6,979 nt of DNA, taken from a bacterium. GTDB lineage: Bacteria > Hydrogenedentota > Hydrogenedentia > Hydrogenedentiales > SLHB01. The notes below the pieces were generated by a model. It made no database searches. It was given only the letters and a program-made list of their open reading frames with translations, and was not told the origin of the DNA. Numbering within the stretch: position 1 is the stretch's first letter; each line of letters begins with the position of its first letter. Below are positions 1 through 6,001 of the stretch, one piece after another. The DNA lies in NCBI GenBank assembly GCA_024231375.1, contig JAAEQP010001088.1:1-6979 (forward strand). The letters are read 5' to 3'. The position numbers were made by a program, and so were the translations under genes.

Positions 1-155
1 GACGCCTGCGCTACAAAGTCGACGCGGCAACTATCTGGACTGCGGCGGCACGACGCCGCTCTGCCTTCGTCTTCCCGCCTCGCCATCGCCGGGATGAAGG
101 TCAACTATAGAAGGGACGAAAGAACACTCGCTCCTGCCTTGTCCCACCACCCGCC
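1..155. other. Upstream flank without a supportable gene
   Basis: No reading frame here can be assigned to a known protein. Plus frame 3 is open from the window edge to a TAG at 108-110 and could be the last residues of an upstream gene, but the translation is Arg/Ala-rich and unlike any family I know. Plus frame 2 ends at a TGA at 95-97. On the minus strand an ATG at 84-86 opens a short frame that runs off the edge, also unrecognisable. Because hslV often follows xerC/codV in other bacteria I looked for a XerC-like C-terminus and did not see one. No convincing -35/-10 promoter stands out, although the hslV promoter should lie here if the gene is transcribed alone. Confidence 0.4.
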
Positions 156-174
156 ATGTGCTACAACCGTGGCC

Positions 175-179
175 GGAGG
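175..179 (+). promoter_or_regulatory. Ribosome binding site of hslV
   Basis: A GGAGG Shine-Dalgarno core sits 6 nt before the ATG at 186. This decides the start: the in-frame ATG at 156 has no comparable site, and the ten residues it would add are unlike any HslV N-terminus. Confidence 0.85.
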
Positions 180-185
180 TGCGAG

Positions 186-719
186 ATGGATACATTTCAC
201 GCGACGACGGTGGTGGGTGTGCGCAAAGACGGGCGGGTGGCCCTGGGCAGCGACGGTCAGGTGACCATCGGGGCTACGGTGATGAAGGATCATGCCGTCA
301 AAGTACGGCGGTTGGGCGATGGACAGGTGTTGGCGGGGTTCGCCGGGGCCGTGGCGGACGCGTTCACGTTGTTTGAGCGGTTCGAGGGCAAGTTGAACGA
401 ATACAACAAGAACCTGGTCCGTGCCGCGGTGGAACTGGGCAAGGTGTGGCGCACGGACAAGTATTTGCGCAACCTGGAAGCCCTGTTGGCCGTGTGCGAC
501 GCCGAAACCTCGCTGCTCATCTCCGGTAGCGGTGAGATCATCGAACCCGACGACGGTATTCTGGCCATTGGGTCGGGCGGTCCTTATGCGCTGGCGTCGG
601 CGCGGTCGCTGACGAAGCACTCGGACCTGGACGCGGAGGGCATCGTGCGCGAAGCGTTGGAGACGGCGGCGGGGATTTGCGTGTATACGAATACGAATAT
701 CACGATTGAGACGTTGTAG
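186..719 (+). CDS. hslV: HslV (ClpQ), peptidase subunit of the ATP-dependent HslUV protease
   Basis: Cytoplasmic threonine peptidase. In known systems HslV forms a double hexameric ring capped by the HslU ATPase, which unfolds substrates and feeds them into the chamber. The 177-aa product has a six-residue propeptide (MDTFHA) before the catalytic Thr-Thr (residues 7-8). Numbered from the mature Thr1, Asp17 (in SDGQ), Lys33 (in AVKVRR) and Ser124 (in GSGGPYA) fall exactly where the family has its active-site residues. Other hallmarks are [34 protein letters not shown] and the C-terminal [14 protein letters not shown]. The mature length of 171 residues is normal. Start chosen from the SD at 175-179 and family alignment. 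The usual partner hslU is not downstream: the gene is followed by a repeat-rich spacer and an unrelated gene. Its last codons and stop are partly duplicated about 105 bp downstream. Function is nearly certain from sequence; activity without a local hslU is inferred to rely on a copy elsewhere. Confidence 0.97.
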   Translation: MDTFHATTVVGVRKDGRVALGSDGQVTIGATVMKDHAVKVRRLGDGQVLAGFAGAVADAFTLFERFEGKLNEYNKNLVRAAVELGKVWRTDKYLRNLEALLAVCDAETSLLISGSGEIIEPDDGILAIGSGGPYALASARSLTKHSDLDAEGIVREALETAAGICVYTNTNITIETL

Positions 720-728
720 AGGGGGCGC
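705..728 (+). repeat. Direct repeat copy 1, overlapping the hslV 3' end
   Basis: A 24-bp segment spanning the last four sense codons and stop of hslV plus 9 bp beyond. It matches 810-833 at 20 of 24 positions with no gap. All four differences are transitions (T/C, C/T, T/C, G/A). The shared core is TGTAGAGGGG. The pair flanks the hairpin element at 742-807. Confidence 0.7.
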
Positions 729-741
729 GCGAGCGGGTAGC

Positions 742-807
742 AAGAATCCGGACCCCTCACCCTGCCCTCTCCCGTTGGGCGAGGGTAAGAGAGGCGATCG
801 GATTCTT
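742..807. repeat. Hairpin (REP-like) element A
   Basis: Outer arms AAGAATCCG (742-750) and CGGATTCTT (799-807) are perfect 9-bp inverted repeats. The core is a second hairpin, CCCTCTCCC (765-773) and GGGCGAGGG (777-785), with a GTT loop and one mismatch. The arms between are only loosely complementary. The CCCTCACCC...CCCTCTCCC composition resembles dispersed intergenic palindromes known from many GC-rich genomes. It could act as an RNA structure downstream of hslV, but there is no U-tract, so a classical intrinsic terminator is unlikely. Confidence 0.65.
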
Positions 808-809
808 CC

Positions 810-833
810 ATCGAGATGCTGTAGAGGGGACGC
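810..833 (+). repeat. Direct repeat copy 2, vestigial copy of the hslV 3' end
   Basis: Matches 705-728 at 20 of 24 positions. Read in the hslV frame register it would encode Ile-Glu-Met-Leu-stop where hslV has Ile-Glu-Thr-Leu-stop. It lies just beyond the right arm of hairpin element A. It could be a degenerate target-site duplication, a leftover of segmental duplication, or part of a larger repeat unit. Confidence 0.65.
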
Positions 834-849
834 ATAGGTGATTTGAGGT

Positions 850-878
850 GCGAAAGCAGGGACAGTGGAACTGTTGAA
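850..878 (+). repeat. Left terminal inverted repeat of element B
   Basis: Begins GCGAAAGCAGGGACAG and ends AACTGTTGAA. It contains a small perfect palindrome, ACAGT-GGA-ACTGT (862-874). Pairs with 1015-1043 at 23 of 29 positions. Confidence 0.6.
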
Positions 879-935
879 GAAGTCATGTCCGCCCAAAAAC
901 AGAAGCGACAAACGGGGACTGCCAAGCTCTTGCGT

Positions 936-967
936 CCCATTATTGCCCTTCTTAGGGCAACAATGGG
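936..967. repeat. Strong inner hairpin of element B
   Basis: CCCATTATTGCCC (936-948) and GGGCAACAATGGG (955-967) form a 13-position stem with a single A-C mismatch and a 6-nt TTCTTA loop. It continues directly into TGGCTGTCC (968-976), which pairs with GGACTGCCA (916-924), leaving an 11-nt bulge on the left side. No U-run follows, so it is not a typical intrinsic terminator. Confidence 0.75.
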
Positions 968-1014
968 TGGCTGTCCTCCGCTTATCGCGGCCTACACGCC
1001 AAGACCGAGACATT

Positions 1015-1043
1015 TTCAACGGCCCCACAGTACCTGTTTTCGC
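1015..1043 (-). repeat. Right terminal inverted repeat of element B
   Basis: Reverse complement begins GCGAAAACAGGTACTG and ends GGCCGTTGAA, matching the left repeat at 23 of 29 positions. It stops 31 nt before the ATG of the downstream gene, so the element lies against that gene's ribosome binding region. Confidence 0.6.
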
Positions 1044-1064
1044 TTGGCGAGGGTAATGGAGGCG
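1044..1064 (+). repeat. Partial copy of hairpin element A's right arm
   Basis: TTGGCGAGGGTAATGGAGGC (1044-1063) plus one G aligns with 775-796 with one single-base gap and two mismatches (19 matches in 22 columns). The copy supplies a GGAGG (1058-1062) just upstream of the glycosidase start. Confidence 0.5.
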
Positions 1065-1069
1065 GGGAG
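1058..1069 (+). promoter_or_regulatory. Ribosome binding site region of the glycosidase-like gene
   Basis: Two purine-rich candidates precede the ATG at 1075: GGAGG at 1058-1062 (12 nt spacing) and GGGGAG at 1064-1069 (5 nt spacing). The second has the more usual distance. Together they support the ATG at 1075. Confidence 0.65.
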
Positions 1070-1074
1070 AATCA

Positions 1075-4000
1075 ATGTTGTTGAACCGTGTGATTGTGGT
1101 CTGGGCTGTTGTCTTGGCGTGCGGCGCGGCCGGTGCCGATCAGCGCGTCACGACGTCTACCATTGAGGCGACCTTTTCCAACGGTGCGTTGCACCGTCTC
1201 ACTACTAGCGACGGGCATGCTCTGATTGATGCGCCGGCTCCCACGGATGGCACGGCTATCCATCGGGTGAAGGGTGCGCACTGGTCCCGCGAGGAGTCGG
1301 TGGCGGGGGCAGGCGCGCGACTGACGGGGTTCGACGGACTCGACGGCGCGGTGGTGGACACGGCCTTCTCCGTTGATGCGAACTCAGGCGATATCGTCGT
1401 GGAACAACACGCGACGTCTCCCGAGTCCGGCGTGTGGGGTGTTGAATGGGCGGTCACGGGCATCCCGCTGGACATGAACATCCTCGTACCGGGTCATTCC
1501 GGCGTGAAACTGTCGAAGACGTCGCCGGGGGCGTCGTTCACCTACGACTATCCCATGGCATGGGAGGCGCAACTTGTCATCGTGGAAGGGCAGGGGCGCG
1601 GCTTCTACGTGTGGGCGGAAGACGATCGGGGCCTGTTCAAACGGTTGACGGTGCGGCGGGGCGCGGACGGGTGGCGGCTTGGGTTCGCTACCATGAACTA
1701 CGCGCCCTTTGATGCCTTGACCACCTGTGACTCGGCCCGGTGGCGCGTCAACGCGTACGAAGGCGACTGGCGCGTGCCCGCGCGGCGGTACCGCGACTGG
1801 GCCGAAACGTATTTCCGTCCGACGGCCGTGGAGGCGCAGCAGCCGGAATGGGTTGACGACATGCGCTGCTGCGTGATCATGGGGCTCGACACCACCATCA
1901 TCGAGCAACTCGCCAAACGTCTCGACCCGAAGCAGACGATGCTCTACATCCCATCGTGGCGCGCAGCGGGCTACGACCGGGATTACCCAAGCTACAACGC
2001 CTTCGTGGACGGACTGCTTCCGTTCATGGATCGCGCGCATGAGCTCGGCTACCGAGTGATGCTCCATGTTAACTATTTCGGCGTCGACCCGCTCAACCCA
2101 CTCTACGAACAGTTCGAACCGTATCAGGTGCGGAGTCCTTGGGGAACCCACGAGAAAGAGTGGTGGTTGTGGACGCGCGCGGACCCCGTCATCAAGTTCG
2201 CCTACATCAACCCGGCGTGCAAGGCCTGGCGCGACGTGTTTGTCGAGCGGATGGCGGCGTTGCGTGCCGCGACGGGCGTCGATGCCCTGCATCTGGACCA
2301 GACGCTGTGCATCTTCAACGATCACAACGGTCTCATCGACGGTATGACGATGATCGAAGGCAACATTGCACTACACAAAGCGCTCCGGGAGGCGTTGCCC
2401 GAGGTGGCCATCAGCGGCGAAGGGTTGAACGAAATCACCCACCGGTACGAAGCCTTCGCACAACGGCACGCCTGGGGCGTCCACCACTCCGAAGGCACCT
2501 GGAGTCGTGCGCATCTCGCCTGCGCCCATCCCATCAGTTCGTACCTGCTTCGTCCTTACACGATCATCTATGGCTACCTCGGATGCGCACCGCCCCAGAA
2601 CGAACAGTTGTACGCTGCGTGGAACGAAGCCTACCAGCACTGGGGCGTCATCCCCACGTTGAAGCCCAGGAACTACGAGCGCGCGCCGCTGTCCGGGTTC
2701 GAGCGTCAGTTCTTTGACGAGGCGGCCTTCTGGCAACGTGCGCAGCCGTGCATCGACATGGACGGTGAATGGCCCGACGACGCCGTGTTTCCGTACCGAT
2801 GCGCTTCGGGCGAGACCGCGTACCGAACCCGGGACCGGCGGCTGGTCCATGGAGACACCGTCATCAGCCGCACGGTGACGGACGTCACGGATCTTCAGGC
2901 GCCGGGCACGGTGCCCGGATGGCTGTTGTACGACAAGGACGGCTATTTCGGCCTGAACGCCGACACGTGGTACCCCTACTTCAAGACACTGCGCGACCCG
3001 TCGGCGTTTCACGTGGCGCAACTGCCGGAGGGATTCACTTTGGCGCTCGCCCACGAGAGCGAGACCATGGCCTGCGTGCGTGTGCGTCAGTCGGGCGGTA
3101 TCGTAGCCGACCTCGCCGCCGAAATCGACCGTGCCGTCACGGGTTCCGCGCCTTTCTCGGGCGAACCCACCGTGCAGACCGGCGCATTGCAGGCCGAGGA
3201 TGGGGGCGCCTTCTCGTCCAGCGGGTCCATGCTGCATGCCCATCCGCCCTGGAAGGGCGGGGGCAGCGGCACGGCCTACGCCACCTACCGCGTACGGATC
3301 CCGGACCAAGGCACGACGCAATTCATCACGGAAGTGGCGCTCGACCCGACCGCCGCATCGCGTAAAAAAAGCGACGGCGTGACCTTTAGCGTCACGGTCC
3401 GCATGGGGGAGACCGAGTCGCGCGTCGAAGTACACACTGCCAAGGAACGGCACGAGGAATTGGTCATCGATCTCAGTCCGTTCAACGGCAGCGAGATCGA
3501 ACTTGAGCTTCGCATCCATCCCGGACCTGACCACAGCCCCACCTACGACTGGGCGCGGTGGTACGCGCCGCGCGTGGAACACGATCTCGCCACGCGAGGG
3601 CCGGTCACGGTGGTGAGCCAACGGGACTGGTCGTATGCTCTGACCGACACCTATGCGGGCCCCGTCAGCATGGCCCAAAGTGCGGTCACGGTGGACATGG
3701 CCGTTCCGGGAGGGGTGTTCCTACTCCCTGAACCGCCTCCGTTGGCCGAACTTCCCTTTTCGCTTGTTGACGCGCCGCGTACGGTGACGTTCGTGAACAA
3801 CGCGGGGCGCGTGTTGAACGCGCCTGCCCACGCCTGCGCCGTGCCGCATGAAGGCACGGTCGGCGGGATTGCGCGTCCGGGCCTGTTCACCCATCCACCA
3901 AACCAGGGCCGGACCGTCATCGACATTCCAATGACGTTGCCTGAGAAGAAGGCGGAGTTTCACACGTTTGTGGGAGTTCGCGACGGGTCCGAATCGGAAG

Positions 4001-4200
4001 GTGTGGTGTTCGCGGTCGAAGTCAACGGCGTCGAACGAAGCGCCTTGGACGTGTTGTCGGGCGAATGGAACGAGATCTCATACGACCTTTCGCCGTGGCG
4101 CGGGCGTTCGGTCGTGGTGTCGCTCATCGCGGATTCGGATGGCAGCTACGAGTGCGACTGGGCGCACTGGGGCGAACCGGTGATTCGGCCGAAGCCGTAA
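1075..4200 (+). CDS. Exported glycoside-hydrolase-like protein (TIM-barrel, DUF6259-like) with two C-terminal carbohydrate-binding-like domains
   Basis: 1041 aa. Residues 1-21 form a signal peptide (MLLNR, hydrophobic VIVVWAVVLAC, then AGA before Asp22), so it acts outside the cytoplasm; Cys16 gives only a marginal lipobox. Residues about 22-255 look like an N-terminal beta-sandwich. About 260-560 looks like a TIM barrel of uncharacterised glycosidase-like type, which I associate with DUF6259 from memory. Candidate catalytic acids are Asp408 (DALHLDQT, 403-410) and Glu449 (ISGEGLNE, 446-453), each at the end of a predicted beta-strand; aromatic WWLW (363-366) may bind sugar. The C-terminus carries two related jelly-roll-like domains (about 690-835 and 905-1036) sharing GVTFSVTV/GVVFAVEV, DLSPF/DLSPW and YDWARW/CDWAHW. 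Likely role: hydrolysis of an unknown extracellular glycan. Substrate cannot be read from sequence. Its stop lies 14 nt from the end of a converging glycosyltransferase gene. Confidence 0.85.
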   Translation: MLLNRVIVVWAVVLACGAAGADQRVTTSTIEATFSNGALHRLTTSDGHALIDAPAPTDGTAIHRVKGAHWSREESVAGAGARLTGFDGLDGAVVDTAFSVDANSGDIVVEQHATSPESGVWGVEWAVTGIPLDMNILVPGHSGVKLSKTSPGASFTYDYPMAWEAQLVIVEGQGRGFYVWAEDDRGLFKRLTVRRGADGWRLGFATMNYAPFDALTTCDSARWRVNAYEGDWRVPARRYRDWAETYFRPTAVEAQQPEWVDDMRCCVIMGLDTTIIEQLAKRLDPKQTMLYIPSWRAAGYDRDYPSYNAFVDGLLPFMDRAHELGYRVMLHVNYFGVDPLNPLYEQFEPYQVRSPWGTHEKEWWLWTRADPVIKFAYINPACKAWRDVFVERMAALRAATGVDALHLDQTLCIFNDHNGLIDGMTMIEGNIALHKALREALPEVAISGEGLNEITHRYEAFAQRHAWGVHHSEGTWSRAHLACAHPISSYLLRPYTIIYGYLGCAPPQNEQLYAAWNEAYQHWGVIPTLKPRNYERAPLSGFERQFFDEAAFWQRAQPCIDMDGEWPDDAVFPYRCASGETAYRTRDRRLVHGDTVISRTVTDVTDLQAPGTVPGWLLYDKDGYFGLNADTWYPYFKTLRDPSAFHVAQLPEGFTLALAHESETMACVRVRQSGGIVADLAAEIDRAVTGSAPFSGEPTVQTGALQAEDGGAFSSSGSMLHAHPPWKGGGSGTAYATYRVRIPDQGTTQFITEVALDPTAASRKKSDGVTFSVTVRMGETESRVEVHTAKERHEELVIDLSPFNGSEIELELRIHPGPDHSPTYDWARWYAPRVEHDLATRGPVTVVSQRDWSYALTDTYAGPVSMAQSAVTVDMAVPGGVFLLPEPPPLAELPFSLVDAPRTVTFVNNAGRVLNAPAHACAVPHEGTVGGIARPGLFTHPPNQGRTVIDIPMTLPEKKAEFHTFVGVRDGSESEGVVFAVEVNGVERSALDVLSGEWNEISYDLSPWRGRSVVVSLIADSDGSYECDWAHWGEPVIRPKP

Positions 4201-4214
4201 GGCAAAGGCATGGC

Positions 4215-5933
4215 TCAGGGGGCGTTGTCGTTCCTGAGCACGAGGATCTCGCGTTTTCCGAGAGCCAGCCAGGAGAAATAGTCCACCCGTTCGGTCTCCG
4301 TGAATGCGTCGCGTGGTACGAACGAGAGGACGTACGTGTTCTGCTCCAGCCAATTGCCGTGGGGGCCTCGGTCCTGGTAGTCGCGCGTCTCGTGCCGTTC
4401 CATATACGCGTCGCTGGCCATCCATCCCGTGTACTCGTAGCCTGCGTCGATCTCCAACGGATCGGCCCCACGTTCCTCGACGAGGCGCACCGCCGTGTCA
4501 TGCGCGGTGCGGTTCCAGTCCATGTAGTCCCGTGTGCCCGCGATGGCGTACACCGCGATGAGGCCCGCCAGTCCCGTCGCCGCGGCCATGGACAGCCCCC
4601 GCAACCGCCGCCCCTCCCCGTCGCGCGTCCAGAACCCGGCCGCCAGAATGGTCCACGGCACCACGGTCATGATGGTATACCGGTCGAATGTACCCGGATG
4701 AAATGGCATGTAGGACGCCACATACACTACGCCCCATGCGAGCAGGAACATGGTCTCGGCGGCGCGGGGTGGGGCAAGGTCGGGGTCGCGGCGCTTGCCG
4801 GGCCAGGGAATCAGGGGAACCGCCAGACGCAGGAGAATATCGACGATGAGCACCGCGGCGGACAGGGTCGCCGCGGCGGTGATGGCCCACCACAGCAGAT
4901 CGAGTGCGAAGGGTGTGGAAGAGGCGGCCGTGCCATCCGCCACTCCCAACGTGATCGGTCCGAGTCCCGTGTCATGCATGACGTTCGGTAGCGAGGGCAG
5001 GCGGGTGGGATGGGGCCATATGCTTGTGCCTATGGCGATCATGGCCGCCAGGCCGAACGTTGCGAGCCAGCGGATCGCCGTCCAGCGATCCTCGCCCTTT
5101 AGCACGCCCAACACGCGTGCCGCGGCGGCCGGCAGAAGGATCAGTCCCACATAGGTCGACACCAGCAGGGCGTACCGGATCGAGAACGCGATCTTGTGAT
5201 GGATGGGCAGACCGAAGATGCGCGCCATCCACGAATCCTGGATGGTGCCCGCCTCCTTGTTCGCTTGCATGTAGAGGAACAAGACCGCCGCCACGGGAAG
5301 CACTGCCGCGAACGCGCCTATCATCTTCCAGTTCAGGCGGCGCTTCCACAGCACCCACATCGCCACCGGCGTCGCCACGAAGGCCCCGAGGATGAATACG
5401 CCATGCTGGCGCGTGAAGAAGGCAAGTACGCCGAATACCGTGCCTACCGCGACCGGCCACGCACGGTTCTCCCGGAACGCCTTGAGGTAGAACAGACCTG
5501 CCAGCGTGATCCACGCGCACGCAGGCACATCGGTCATGAATGTGAAGGACTGGTTGAAGTACACCGGGTTGAAGAGGACCAGCATCCCACACAGCAGCGC
5601 CGCGCCCCACGCCGCACCGTAATCCCAGGCGCACCGTGCCGCCGCCCACGCCCCGATCAAGGCCAACGCCAGTTCCGCGATGCGAAGGGCCGTGAACCCG
5701 AATCCGAAGACCTTTGAAACCGCCGCACCCCAATAGGCGTGTGCCATCAACGTCACGGCCGTGTAGGGATGGCCCGTGTACTGCCCCGTTTCCAATAGCG
5801 ACTCGACCGCCTTCAGGTACACCCAATCGTCGTTGAGCGGGAAGTCGCCGCGCGGGTCGACGAGTACGGCTGCCAGAACCAGCGCCGCCAACAGGGGAAG
5901 GATGAAGGGAACCCGCCTGACTGTCTTGCTCAT
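4215..5933 (-). CDS. GT-C membrane glycosyltransferase (GT39 / ArnT-RgtA-like)
   Basis: 572 aa, with a short Lys/Arg-containing N-terminus and a first membrane span at about 8-25, followed by many hydrophobic segments to about residue 470 and a soluble tail of roughly 100 residues. Just after the first span is an Asp-Asp pair (Asp35-Asp36 in FPLNDDWVY), the acidic motif of the first periplasmic loop in GT-C enzymes, where the catalytic or metal-binding acid resides. MTDVPA (132-137) matches the second acidic motif of the GT39/ArnT group. Such proteins transfer a sugar from a polyprenyl-phosphate donor to lipid or protein on the periplasmic face of the inner membrane. Donor and acceptor cannot be deduced. 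The propeller-type gene 68 nt upstream on the same strand could share its transcript. Start ATG (5931-5933) is supported by GGGAG at 5943-5947 on the minus strand. No frameshift or missing motif is seen. Confidence 0.88.
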   Translation of the reverse strand: MSKTVRRVPFILPLLAALVLAAVLVDPRGDFPLNDDWVYLKAVESLLETGQYTGHPYTAVTLMAHAYWGAAVSKVFGFGFTALRIAELALALIGAWAAARCAWDYGAAWGAALLCGMLVLFNPVYFNQSFTFMTDVPACAWITLAGLFYLKAFRENRAWPVAVGTVFGVLAFFTRQHGVFILGAFVATPVAMWVLWKRRLNWKMIGAFAAVLPVAAVLFLYMQANKEAGTIQDSWMARIFGLPIHHKIAFSIRYALLVSTYVGLILLPAAAARVLGVLKGEDRWTAIRWLATFGLAAMIAIGTSIWPHPTRLPSLPNVMHDTGLGPITLGVADGTAASSTPFALDLLWWAITAAATLSAAVLIVDILLRLAVPLIPWPGKRRDPDLAPPRAAETMFLLAWGVVYVASYMPFHPGTFDRYTIMTVVPWTILAAGFWTRDGEGRRLRGLSMAAATGLAGLIAVYAIAGTRDYMDWNRTAHDTAVRLVEERGADPLEIDAGYEYTGWMASDAYMERHETRDYQDRGPHGNWLEQNTYVLSFVPRDAFTETERVDYFSWLALGKREILVLRNDNAP

Positions 5934-5935
5934 AC

Positions 5936-5948
5936 CGGGACTCTCCCG
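5936..5948 (-). promoter_or_regulatory. Shine-Dalgarno of the glycosyltransferase inside a small hairpin
   Basis: On the minus strand the leader reads TTCGGGAGAGTCCCGGT then ATG. GGGAG is the ribosome binding site, about 9 nt from the start. CGGGA (minus strand 5948-5944) and TCCCG (5940-5936) can pair around a GAG loop, which would partly mask it. The stem is only 5 bp, so any effect on translation is speculative. Confidence 0.45.
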
Positions 5949-6001
5949 AAGGTTGTTCTTCAGAGAAGCTGAACCGCTGTCACTGCGTTTCTATGCCCTG
6001 C

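Larger units (their letters stand above)
850..1043. mobile_element. Putative MITE-like foldback element B, 194 bp, no transposase
   Basis: The ends are imperfect terminal inverted repeats of 29 bp: 850-878 on one strand and the reverse complement of 1015-1043 match at 23 of 29 positions without gaps. Each begins GCGAAA and ends CGTTGAA or TGTTGAA on its own strand. Inside lie an outer stem (916-924 with 968-976, 8 of 9 paired) and an inner stem (936-948 with 955-967, 12 of 13 paired, loop TTCTTA). The outer stem is centred near the middle of the element, so the whole unit can fold back. It has no coding capacity and no clean target-site duplication at the edges. Small size, terminal inverted repeats and intergenic position fit a non-autonomous mobile element, but other copies in the genome would be needed to prove mobility. 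Confidence 0.55.
720..1074. other. Repeat-rich intergenic region between hslV and the glycosidase gene
   Basis: This 355-bp stretch has no credible coding frame; short open frames crossing it resemble no protein family and lack ribosome binding sites. It is built from repeats: a hairpin element (742-807) between two diverged direct repeats (705-728, 810-833), a 194-bp foldback element (850-1043), and a partial copy (1044-1064) of the hairpin's right arm (775-796). The glycosidase promoter must lie in or between these elements, or the gene is read through from hslV; no consensus promoter is obvious. Confidence 0.7.

Noticed and set aside
156..185. Alternative hslV start at ATG 156
   Set aside because: The extra ten residues ([10 protein letters not shown]) do not fit HslV N-termini, and the strong GGAGG at 175-179 serves the ATG at 186.
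742..807. Hairpin A as an intrinsic terminator of hslV
   Set aside because: No U-tract follows either stem; repeat-like symmetry and flanking direct repeats fit an inserted palindromic element better.
105..1028. Minus-strand open frame (307 codons) across hslV and the repeats
   Set aside because: It runs antisense to a certain hslV and through palindromic repeats; the translation is low-complexity and unsupported.
720..1074. CRISPR array or tRNA gene in the spacer
   Set aside because: Repeats are few, diverged and partly inverted, not regularly spaced; no cloverleaf with conserved tRNA bases was found.
1075..1137. Lipoprotein signal at Cys16 of the glycosidase
   Set aside because: The residues before the cysteine (Val-Leu-Ala) fit the lipobox only marginally, and a normal AGA cleavage site follows at residues 19-21; it cannot be excluded.
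843..1166. Plus-strand open frame across foldback element B into the glycosidase gene
   Set aside because: It overlaps the inverted repeats and the start of the real gene in another frame, has no ribosome binding site and no family resemblance.
1384..2325. Minus-strand open frame (313 codons) opposite the glycosidase barrel
   Set aside because: Same antisense shadow pattern, biased composition and no domain signature.
2371..3678. Long minus-strand open frame (435 codons) inside the glycosidase gene
   Set aside because: Antisense shadow of a GC-rich gene; Arg/Val/Gly/His-rich translation with no recognisable family, while the plus strand encodes a coherent exported protein.
4065..4991. Plus-strand open frame (308 codons) overlapping the end of the glycosidase gene and the glycosyltransferase
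   Set aside because: Mirrors the minus-strand glycosyltransferase gene; Arg/Gly/His-rich and unlike any family, whereas the minus strand shows proper membrane segments and GT-C motifs.
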